Origin: Nitrospinota bacterium
GTDB taxonomy: Bacteria; Nitrospirota; Thermodesulfovibrionia; Thermodesulfovibrionales; UBA1546
Direction of reading: 5' to 3'
DNA length: 16,408 nucleotides
Assembly: GCA_018896985.1 (NCBI GenBank)
Contig: JAHILQ010000196.1
Coordinates: 1 to 16,408 of the forward strand
Of the stretch, positions 7,289-12,853 are shown piece after piece; position 1 is the first letter of the stretch, and every line of letters begins with the position of its first letter. Below the pieces are notes generated by a model that was not told the DNA's origin, did not search any database, and saw only the letters and a list, made by a program, of their open reading frames with translations. Made by a program: the position numbers and the translations under genes.

Positions 7289-7348
7289 GCCTAACAAATC
7301 AATACACCGAATCGGTAGGAAACAGCCCCGCCTCCCCGCGAGTTTAGG
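7289..7348. other. Candidate degenerate attC (integron recombination) site
   Basis: GCCTAACAAATC at 7289-7300 is a typical R'' start of an attC site. GTTTAGG at 7342-7348 is nearly its complement and could be a decayed R' box. A small palindrome, ACCGA-A-TCGGT, lies between. The usual L''/L' pairing is not evident, so this is weaker than the site at 8426-8516. It marks the left edge of the island. Confidence 0.3.
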
Positions 7349-7351
7349 ACG

Positions 7352-7747
7352 TTAACCTGTCTTAAACAATTCAATCTTTCCCTTCCAGAACATCTCAAGC
7401 CCTTTTTTCAGCTCTGGGAATGAATTTAGCTCTGAATCTTTATCAGTCAATGCAAATGCCTCTTTTCTTGCAGTATCAAGAAGCCTTGCATCCCTTATTA
7501 TATTCGCAATCTTGAGGTCAGGCATCCCCGCCTGTCTTGTACCAAAAAATTCTCCCGGTCCTCTTATACTGAGGTCTTCCTCTGCAATCTTAAATCCGTC
7601 GCTGCTTTTTACCATTATATCAAGCCTTCGCGTGGCATCTTCGCCTACAGGCTCATAAGCTAAAAGGAAACAATACGACTGGCTGCCTCCCCTTCCCACT
7701 CTTCCTCTTAACTGGTGAAGCTGGGAAAGTCCGAACCTCTCTGCATG
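7352..7747 (-). pseudogene. recG': Duplicated 3' fragment of recG
   Basis: This is colinear, without any insertion or deletion, with the last 396 bp of the intact recG (10682-11077), including the stop. It encodes the helicase motif VI end (QLRGRVGRGGSQ) through to the C-terminus ELFKTG. I counted about 30 nucleotide differences by eye, mostly synonymous or conservative, giving about 10 residue changes in 131. Homology stops abruptly after CTGCATG at 7747, and a REP-like hairpin follows 3 bases later. An in-frame TAA and the lack of a start show it is not a gene. The pattern suggests the copy evolved as part of a working recG before it arrived, rather than decaying here. Confidence 0.93.
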
Positions 7748-7750
7748 GGG

Positions 7751-7823
7751 AATAATATAGGGACACTTCCCATATTATTTTTTGCCTGTATTATCATTTC
7801 TCTCATTTAATAGAACCGTCCCC
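7751..7823. repeat. REP-like repeat C with a T-tailed hairpin
   Basis: AATAATAT (7751-7758) pairs with ATATTATT (7772-7779) around an inner GGGA-CACT-TCCC hairpin, and a T run follows, so on the + strand it also resembles an intrinsic terminator. A second arm, TAGAACCGTCCCC (7811-7823), is the inverse of the arm of repeat A, and their flanks match too. It abuts the broken end of the recG fragment. Confidence 0.7.
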
Positions 7824-7894
7824 TTTAACTTTCAAATAGCATATTAGTCAGTTGAAAAATATAATGATAGTTATCAAATAGCCTTCAAAAGTTA

Positions 7895-7923
7895 TTGACT
7901 GAATCACAATTTTGTGCTAATGT
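7895..7923 (+). promoter_or_regulatory. Candidate promoter reading into the cassette array
   Basis: TTGACT (7895-7900) is followed after 17 bases by TAATGT (7918-7923) with a preceding TGC, an extended -10 pattern. It lies about 120 bp before the first cassette gene, so it could act like an integron cassette promoter. This is a pattern match only. Confidence 0.35.
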
Positions 7924-7941
7924 TCTCTAACTACATAATAA

Positions 7942-7976
7942 CTGGTTCTCCCTCCGCGGAGCGGAGGGAGAACCAG
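7942..7976. repeat. Perfect 15-bp GC-rich hairpin before the first cassette
   Basis: CTGGTTCTCCCTCCG (7942-7956) is perfectly inverted at 7962-7976 around CGGAG. No T run follows in either direction, so it is not a standard terminator. It could be the variable stem of a decayed attC ending at the R' box at 8020, a recombination hairpin or an RNA leader structure. Confidence 0.6.
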
Positions 7977-8019
7977 GGGCACGAGACCAATCCCCCAGGG
8001 GGTATGGCTCAGCCGCCGC

Positions 8020-8027
8020 GTTAGGTG
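8020..8027 (+). other. attC/attI R' box: left boundary of cassette 1
   Basis: GTTAGGTG fits the GTTRRRY core cut by integron integrases between G and TT. The R'' box of the next attC (CACATAAC, 8425-8432) matches the reverse complement of this box at 7 of 8 bases, as expected if cassette 1 once circularised and inserted here. The left half of this site is not recognisable. Confidence 0.6.
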
Positions 8028-8043
8028 TAAAGGAGATTAAAAT

Positions 8044-8424
8044 ATGGATATTTCGCATATTCCTCGGTCATTCTGGCATGCGTTAAGTTTTTGTATGGTT
8101 GTGGCGACAATCGGACTATTGATTATTGCATATAAATCGTCATCCGTATCAATCGAGATAGCAAATACCAAAATTGAGTTGTCGTCAGTAATAACAAAAA
8201 CAAAAGAAATTAGGAACGAACTTCAAATTGAAGATGAAAGATTAAAACAGGCTAATAAGGAGTTGCAAGAAAAGTTGAAAGCTCCCAAGCTAAACGAAGC
8301 AACATCGAAGATAATGCTTGAGGAACTCAAGAAGTCAGGACAAAGAATAGAGATGTCCAAGGAGCGGTTTAAAGACTTGGATGCCAAAATTCAATCAGCG
8401 GAAAAGGCAATAAAAAAATATTAG
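8044..8424 (+). CDS. Cassette 1 protein: membrane-anchored coiled coil, unknown function
   Basis: The 126-residue product has one membrane segment (about 12-30, ALSFCMVVATIGLLIIAYKS) and then a long Lys/Glu-rich helix (about 38-125) with coiled-coil spacing. No enzyme motif is visible. AAAGGAG 7 bases before the ATG supports the start. The gene fills an integron cassette bounded by R' at 8020 and the attC at 8426-8516, with its stop only 3 bases before the attC, as is typical of cassette genes. It is AT-rich, like the chromosome. Topology predicts a short N-terminus, a single anchor and a rod-like soluble domain; possible roles such as a spanin-like, immunity or stress protein are guesses. 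Confidence 0.8.
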   Translation: MDISHIPRSFWHALSFCMVVATIGLLIIAYKSSSVSIEIANTKIELSSVITKTKEIRNELQIEDERLKQANKELQEKLKAPKLNEATSKIMLEELKKSGQRIEMSKERFKDLDAKIQSAEKAIKKY

Positions 8425-8425
8425 C

Positions 8426-8516
8426 ACATAACAAATCATTCAAGAGGGACGTGGTATTACCGCTCTTTGATTTTGACATTGGCATTACACCACGCCCCTT
8501 AATTCTTGCGTTGGAC
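8426..8516 (+). other. attC recombination site ending cassette 1
   Basis: This 91-bp site has R'' ACATAAC (8426-8432) and R' GTTGGAC (8510-8516). The inner arms ATTCAAGAGGGACGTGG (8438-8454) and CCACGCCCCTTAAT (8490-8503) pair with the extrahelical-base pattern typical of Vibrio-like attC sites, and a variable centre lies between. Cleavage would fall between G8510 and T8511. Confidence 0.88.
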
Positions 8517-8551
8517 GAAAGCAACAACACACAACAGAAAGGAGCAGGAAG

Positions 8552-9508
8552 ATGAAAGATGCAGTATGGCTTGTGAGTCCGGACACAAAGGAACTGGTCA
8601 CGCCCTACGAAGAACAGCCAAAGTGCAAGAGACTTGTCGCGGCGCAGCCCTTTACAGTCTCCATGGTGGCGGCTGTTGTAGCGGAGGACCTCGACGGGAT
8701 CTTCAGGGGCAAGAACGACATTCTTGTGCTCAGCAGAACCTCAATGGGAGAGCAACCTTTGGTGGAGAGAATCCATTTCTTTGAGGAGGAGGTTCCCAAG
8801 GGACACCCGATCAAGCACATGCTCGCCGAGAACTTGTTCATTGCCGACGACTACAACGGCATTGACAAGCTCTGGCTGGAGATCGATGTTCTCGAGATCG
8901 ATACAAACACGGGGGAACGAAAGGCAGCAGTCAAGGCCTTTCAAAGTCTTGCCGCGACGGCCGGAGCCGTCTTTCCTGCCATCCTCCCCTACGCATTCGG
9001 TGCTAGTGTTGCAGTGGGTGTGGTCGCGAAGATGGTGGAGGCCCTTGAAAAGGACACACACGTTGTCAGGGTGCCCTTTGCAATGTACCCGGACGCACCA
9101 CGCCTTGGCCGAGCACCCCTCCAATCTGGGACATACATAGCCTTCGCGAAACCGCAGGATCCTTCGGGCTTCAAGTTCCAGGCAAACGGATTATTAACGG
9201 CGAGCAACGAAACATCAGAAGTCTCCTACGTTGTCTTCGATGTGGCACCAGTGAAGCAAGTCAGTCCGAAATTCGTCACGAACCAGAAGGTAGCAACTCT
9301 GCTAACGCAGATGCAACGAGATAATCCCCACTCGGCACTCGCGACGATTGACTTCCTAACGGACACACTGACGCAGTATGAGAACTTCAAGAAGCTCAAC
9401 AGGTACCTGGAACTGAAATCTAAGGGACAGGTTAGCGACGAGGAGAAAACCCTGCTTGCCGAGATTGAGAAGATGGACGTCCTGAAACCGTTCTTGCCAA
9501 AGAAGTAG
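8552..9508 (+). CDS. Cassette 2 protein: 318-residue unknown with a hydrophobic central segment
   Basis: I do not recognise the family. The N-terminal part (1-115) looks beta-rich and ends with an acidic, C2-like stretch (DDYNGIDKLWLEIDVLEID). A small-residue hydrophobic segment at about 133-160 (AATAGAVFPAILPYAFGAS onward) could be a membrane or pore-forming hairpin. Beta-rich sequence follows to about 235, and the C-terminus (about 245-318) is helical and charged. AAAGGAG 8-14 bases upstream supports the ATG. Base composition is clearly more GC-rich than the flanks, as expected of an acquired cassette. It occupies the cassette 8511-9563, whose left end TTGGAC and R'' GTCCAAC match perfectly. 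There is no signal peptide. A defence effector or toxin is conceivable from the cassette setting and the hydrophobic segment, but no motif proves it. Confidence 0.85.
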   Translation: MKDAVWLVSPDTKELVTPYEEQPKCKRLVAAQPFTVSMVAAVVAEDLDGIFRGKNDILVLSRTSMGEQPLVERIHFFEEEVPKGHPIKHMLAENLFIADDYNGIDKLWLEIDVLEIDTNTGERKAAVKAFQSLAATAGAVFPAILPYAFGASVAVGVVAKMVEALEKDTHVVRVPFAMYPDAPRLGRAPLQSGTYIAFAKPQDPSGFKFQANGLLTASNETSEVSYVVFDVAPVKQVSPKFVTNQKVATLLTQMQRDNPHSALATIDFLTDTLTQYENFKKLNRYLELKSKGQVSDEEKTLLAEIEKMDVLKPFLPKK

Positions 9509-9527
9509 ACAACGGCAGGATAGGGGC

Positions 9528-9569
9528 GTCCAACAATCGCATGGAGAGCGACGAGGTGTGGCGTTAGAA
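9528..9569 (+). other. Short attC site ending cassette 2
   Basis: R'' GTCCAAC (9528-9534) is the exact reverse complement of the box formed by G plus the TTGGAC at the left end of cassette 2, and R' is GTTAGAA (9563-9569). Only about 42 bp long, it is shorter than usual attC sites (roughly 57 or more). Its centre has just a small TCGC/GCGA hairpin, so it may be internally deleted. Confidence 0.6.
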
Positions 9570-9573
9570 CTCT

Positions 9574-9696
9574 ATGAGCTACAACGAACAAGACGCAGCA
9601 ATCGATGAGATGTACGAGCAGATTGGCCGGGAGCTATACCCAGACCACAAGGCTCAGGCCATAACTGAATTCACGGCGGAACGGCTTCGATCCTAG
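9574..9696 (+). CDS. Cassette 3 protein, apparently truncated (40 residues)
   Basis: The frame starts 4 bases after the attC R' box and reads MSYNEQDAAIDEMYEQIGRE, then ends in TAG after FTAERLRS. It is acidic, helical and GC-rich, like cassette 2 and unlike the chromosome. The position right after an attC and the protein-like composition argue it is a genuine cassette gene. The stop lies 2 bases before the duplicated REP unit begins at 9699, and no closing attC follows, so the REP/RAYT unit probably replaced its 3' part. No ribosome site is obvious, as in many cassettes. The family is not securely recognised. Confidence 0.55.
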   Translation: MSYNEQDAAIDEMYEQIGRELYPDHKAQAITEFTAERLRS

Positions 9697-9698
9697 TG

Positions 9699-9756
9699 AA
9701 GAAAAGTGGGGACACATCCCAATTACTAAGAAAAGTGGGGACACATCCCAATTACT
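9699..9756. repeat. Left REP pair D of the RAYT unit (29-bp tandem duplication)
   Basis: A 29-bp unit containing GTGGGGACACATCCCAATTA occurs twice without change (9699-9727, 9728-9756). Its core GGGACACATCCCAATTA (9738-9754) is inverted at 10460-10476 on the other side of the transposase gene. Confidence 0.9.
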
Positions 9757-9784
9757 TGACTAAATACACTCTGATAATTAGAAT
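9756..9784 (+). promoter_or_regulatory. Promoter of the RAYT gene; predicts a leaderless mRNA
   Basis: TTGACT (9756-9761), a 17-base spacer and TAGAAT (9779-9784) form a good sigma-70 match. Transcription would start at about 9790-9792, at the ATG itself (9791), and there is no Shine-Dalgarno sequence. The first T of the -35 is the last base of the left REP unit. Confidence 0.6.
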
Positions 9785-9790
9785 TAAACC

Positions 9791-10462
9791 ATGCCGAGGA
9801 TTTCACGAGCAGTAGCAAAGGGGTATCCGCATCATATTATCCAGAGGGGAAACAACAGAGAATCCATATTTTTTGATGATGAGGATAGGAAACAGTATTT
9901 ATCACTTCTTAAAAAATATTCTGAAAAATGGAGCGCTCCGGTTCTTGCGTACTGCCTAATGAGCAATCATGTGCATCTAATGGTAAGACCCTTGTCGGAT
10001 GATTCGCTATATAAAATGATGCAAGGCTTAACTCTTTGCTATACGCAATATGTGAACAGAAAATATCAGCGCACAGGAAGGCTGTGGGAAAGCCGCTATC
10101 ACTCATGCATCGTAGATAAAGAGCAATACTTATGGGCTGTAGCGCGCTATATAGAGCAAAATCCTGTTCGTGCCAAAATAGTGAAAAAAGCAGAGGCATA
10201 TCCTTACTCAAGCGCGGAAACGCATGTAAAAGGGGCTGAAGATACGGTATTGGGAGAGGAGCTTTTCAGCAATAACAGGAGGGGCGACTATATCGGTATG
10301 CTCCGGTCAAGTCTGACAGAAAAAGAAAAAGAGGCTATAAGTTATCATACAAGAGCTGGCAGGCCGTTCGGTAATGACGATTTTGTTTACGGAATGGAAA
10401 AGAAGCTTAAAAGACCGCTTGCCAGAAGACCAAGAGGAAAACCGAAAAAGGAAAGGGCATAA
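9791..10462 (+). CDS. REP-associated tyrosine (RAYT) / IS200-like HUH transposase
   Basis: This 223-residue member of the Y1_Tnp family is a single-strand DNA nuclease that cuts at REP hairpins through a catalytic tyrosine. The start MPRISRAVAKGYPHHIIQRGNN and the metal-binding His-Val-His at 60-62 (LMSNHVHLM) are diagnostic, followed by a typical YTQYVNRKYQRTGRLWESRY block and a helix with QNPVRA. The C-terminal GRPFGNDDFVYGMEKKL is typical of the larger RAYT-like proteins. Inverted REP units flank the gene on both sides. The TAA stop is formed by the first bases of the right REP (10460). No accessory transposase is present; such genes usually behave as single-copy domesticated elements that spread REPs. 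It appears intact. Confidence 0.93.
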   Translation: MPRISRAVAKGYPHHIIQRGNNRESIFFDDEDRKQYLSLLKKYSEKWSAPVLAYCLMSNHVHLMVRPLSDDSLYKMMQGLTLCYTQYVNRKYQRTGRLWESRYHSCIVDKEQYLWAVARYIEQNPVRAKIVKKAEAYPYSSAETHVKGAEDTVLGEELFSNNRRGDYIGMLRSSLTEKEKEAISYHTRAGRPFGNDDFVYGMEKKLKRPLARRPRGKPKKERA

Positions 10463-10542
10463 TTGGGATGTGTCCCTATTTTTCCACCAAGAGGAAAACC
10501 GAAAAAGGAAAGGGCATAATTGGGATGTGTCCTATTTTTCCA
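10430..10542. repeat. Right REP pair E of the RAYT unit (57-bp tandem duplication)
   Basis: Bases 10430-10486 are repeated at 10487-10542 with one base lost (CCC to CC). Each copy contains the last codons of the RAYT gene, its stop and the REP core TAATTGGGATGTGTCC, inverted relative to the left pair. The second copy ends exactly where the antitoxin-like fragment begins. Confidence 0.9.
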
Positions 10543-10644
10543 AATGCCAATTCTGAAAAGATAAATAAAATCATAGACCTCTGCTATCTTGTCTTCGGGT
10601 AGTTTCTCGACTTCTTTTATTATTCTTTCCTTTATGCCAGCCAT
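10543..10644 (-). pseudogene. Truncated antitoxin-like gene (DUF2281-like N-terminus)
   Basis: The ATG at 10644 is preceded by AAGGGGGTG and lies 37 bp after the recG stop. The 34 visible residues read MAGIKERIIKEVEKLPEDKI and continue AEVYDFIYLF. This resembles the start of small DUF2281-type proteins that often pair with PIN or RelE-like toxins. The next codons belong to the right REP, so the C-terminal half is missing. The frame runs on through the REPs in antisense to the transposase, giving meaningless sequence. No toxin follows. Confidence 0.6.
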
Positions 10645-10681
10645 ACTTTCACCCCCTTGCCTACGGCTATTTTATCATAAT

Positions 10682-12853
10682 TCAACTCGTCTTAAACAAT
10701 TCAATCTTTCCCTTCCAGAACATCTCAATCCCCCTTTTTAATTCAGGGAATGAATTTAGTTCTGCATCTTTATCAATCAATGCAAATGCCTCTTTCCTCG
10801 CGGTATCAAGAAGCCTTGCATCTCTTATTATATTCGCAAGCTTGAGGTCAGGCATCCCTGCTTGTCTTGTACCGAAAAATTCTCCCGGCCCTCTTATACT
10901 GAGATCTTCCTCTGCAATCTTAAATCCGTCGCTGCTTTTTACCATCATATCAAGCCTTCTTCCGGCATCTTCGCTTACAGGCTCATACATTAGAAGGAAA
11001 CAATACGACTGGCTGCCTCCCCTTCCCACTCTTCCTCTTAACTGGTGAAGCTGGGAAAGCCCGAACCTCTCTGCATGAACTATCAGCATCATCGCAGCGT
11101 TAGGCACATCCACCCCGACCTCTATAACCGTAGTGCTTACAAGGACATCAATCTCGCCCTTTTTGAAAGACGCCATAACATTTTCCCTCTCCTGCGGTTT
11201 CAGCCTGCCGTGGATAAGCTCAACCTTCAGCTTCGGGAATATTTTCTCAAGCGCCTCCCTGCCTATTATCGCAGATTTAAGATTCGTTTTCTCAGTCTCA
11301 TCAATAACAGGATATACAACATATACTTGCCTGCTTTTTTTTGTTTCTTCCGCAATAGCCCTGTAAATGTATTCTTTCTGCCCTGCGTTAAACAAGCGCG
11401 TTATAACAGGCCTTCTGCCGGGAGGAAGTTCATCTATAACGGAATAATCAAGGTCTCCGTAGAGCGTCATTGACAGGGTTCTCGGAATAGGCGTGGCTGT
11501 CATGACTAAAACATCAGGGGTCAAGGTGTCCAGGTGTCCAGGGGACCAGATGTCTTTTTTTGAACCCTTGAACCCTTGAACCCTTGAACCCTTTTTTTTA
11601 AGAAGCGCCCTCTGCATAACGCCGAATTTGTGCTGTTCGTCTATTATCGCAAGCCCGAGGTTTTTAAATTCTACGCCTTCCTGTATAAGCGCATGTGTTC
11701 CTATGATTATATTAATCTTTCCTGACGCTATATCACATCGCAGCGCCTCGCGCTCACCTCGCAATATATTCTTGCTTCCTGTCATAAGGCATACCTTCAG
11801 CCCCATATCTTCTATCATCCTGTGTATGTTTATGTAATGCTGTCCTGCAAGTATCTCCGTAGGCGCCATCAAAGCTGCCTGATAACCGCACTCAGCGGCA
11901 GTGAGCATTGCCATAACCGCAATAACAGTCTTGCCGCAACCCACATCTCCCTGAAGAAGCCTGTTCATAGGGTGTGGTTTTCTCATGTCATGAATTATTT
12001 CATCAAATACCCTCTGCTGCGCCGAGGTTAGTTTGAATTTGAGCGTACCTATAAATTTCTTTACAAGAATGCCGTCTGAACTAAACGCTATCCCCTTTTC
12101 AACCTCTTTACCTCTCTTAATTACTGAAAGGCCGAGCTCAAACTTAAAGAGCTCATCAAAATAAAGCCTCTTCTGGTAAATGCTTGCGCCGCTGTTAAGG
12201 CTGTCTGTATCTGTGCCGCTTTCAGGAAAGTGAGAATTCAATATGCTCTCAGTGAGTCCCGGAAAATTATTTCTCCTGAGTATTTCATCAGGTATATGGT
12301 CAGAGACATCTTTGATGCAGGTATTGATAAGATTGAACATTATAGTCCTTAACTGCCTTACGCTTAGGCCGGAGGTCGTCCTGTAAATCGGGACAATCCT
12401 TGCAGTATGTATGAAGGCATCCCCGTCATCAGTGACAAACTCATACTCGGGATTATCAAATTCAAAGCCGATTCCCCGGTAAGGATTCCTCTTAACAACA
12501 CCGCTAAGAATTACTTCCTGCCCCACTTCAAAGTTTTTTTTCAGAAAAGGCTGGTTAAACCATTTTCCTTTGACAAGGCCGCTTCCGTCAGATACCGTTA
12601 ACTCAAACAACTTCATGTTGCGTTTTGGCAGCTTTATGATCTCAGCAGCGACAACCTTGCCGATGACAGTCTCAAGCCGGCCATATCCGAGAGCGCTTAT
12701 CTTTTTGATATTTTTTCTGTCTTCGTATCTGTATGGAAGGTAGTAAAGGGCTTCTTCTGCTGTCTTGATTCCGAGGGTGTTAAAGAGTTTTGCCCGTCTG
12801 GGGCCAACGCCTTTGATATACTGTACAGGAAATTCTGAAAGGTTCTTACCCAT
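10682..12853 (-). CDS. recG: ATP-dependent DNA helicase RecG
   Basis: RecG remodels stalled forks and branched DNA. The roughly 723-residue product has the N-terminal wedge/OB domain (about 60-145), Walker A GDVGCGKT (about 302-309), Walker B as IIDEQHKFG (about 404-412), motif III TATPIPRT (about 452-459) and motif VI QLRGRVGRGG. The ATG at 12853 was chosen; a TTG at 12856 is the alternative. Either start overlaps the nusA end by 8-11 bp, and there is no strong ribosome site, which suggests coupled translation. About 26 residues between the Walker B region and TATPIP (KGSRVQGFKGSKKDIWSPG and on) are an insertion made by 8-bp tandem repeats. The position after nusA, where infB is usual, is unusual. 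The last 396 bp are duplicated at 7352-7747. Confidence 0.96.
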   Translation of the reverse strand: MGKNLSEFPVQYIKGVGPRRAKLFNTLGIKTAEEALYYLPYRYEDRKNIKKISALGYGRLETVIGKVVAAEIIKLPKRNMKLFELTVSDGSGLVKGKWFNQPFLKKNFEVGQEVILSGVVKRNPYRGIGFEFDNPEYEFVTDDGDAFIHTARIVPIYRTTSGLSVRQLRTIMFNLINTCIKDVSDHIPDEILRRNNFPGLTESILNSHFPESGTDTDSLNSGASIYQKRLYFDELFKFELGLSVIKRGKEVEKGIAFSSDGILVKKFIGTLKFKLTSAQQRVFDEIIHDMRKPHPMNRLLQGDVGCGKTVIAVMAMLTAAECGYQAALMAPTEILAGQHYINIHRMIEDMGLKVCLMTGSKNILRGEREALRCDIASGKINIIIGTHALIQEGVEFKNLGLAIIDEQHKFGVMQRALLKKKGSRVQGFKGSKKDIWSPGHLDTLTPDVLVMTATPIPRTLSMTLYGDLDYSVIDELPPGRRPVITRLFNAGQKEYIYRAIAEETKKSRQVYVVYPVIDETEKTNLKSAIIGREALEKIFPKLKVELIHGRLKPQERENVMASFKKGEIDVLVSTTVIEVGVDVPNAAMMLIVHAERFGLSQLHQLRGRVGRGGSQSYCFLLMYEPVSEDAGRRLDMMVKSSDGFKIAEEDLSIRGPGEFFGTRQAGMPDLKLANIIRDARLLDTARKEAFALIDKDAELNSFPELKRGIEMFWKGKIELFKTS
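11524..11593 (-). repeat. In-frame 8-bp tandem repeats inside recG
   Basis: On the + strand the segment has AGGTGTCC twice (11524-11539) and GAACCCTT four times (11562-11593), separated by low-complexity sequence. Read in the gene direction, AAGGGTTC gives an eight-residue cycle (K-G-S-R-V-Q-G-F) with no stop in any of the three frames. It lies in a surface loop ahead of motif III. Confidence 0.9.

Noticed and set aside
7352..7699. Separate 115-residue gene starting at a GTG
   Set aside because: It is the C-terminal end of RecG without its helicase motor, with no ribosome site and an in-frame stop just upstream; best read as a gene fragment.
8506..9140. Alternative frames over cassette 2
   Set aside because: They arise because the GC-rich gene has few stops in other frames; only the frame at 8552 has a ribosome site and runs the cassette length.
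9699..9756. Possible CRISPR-like array
   Set aside because: Only two copies that directly abut, without spacers; they are REP units flanking a RAYT gene.
10387..10542. Extension of the antitoxin-like frame through the REPs as one 85-residue gene
   Set aside because: The extra half is the antisense of the RAYT 3' end read twice through the tandem REP, with no protein-like conservation.
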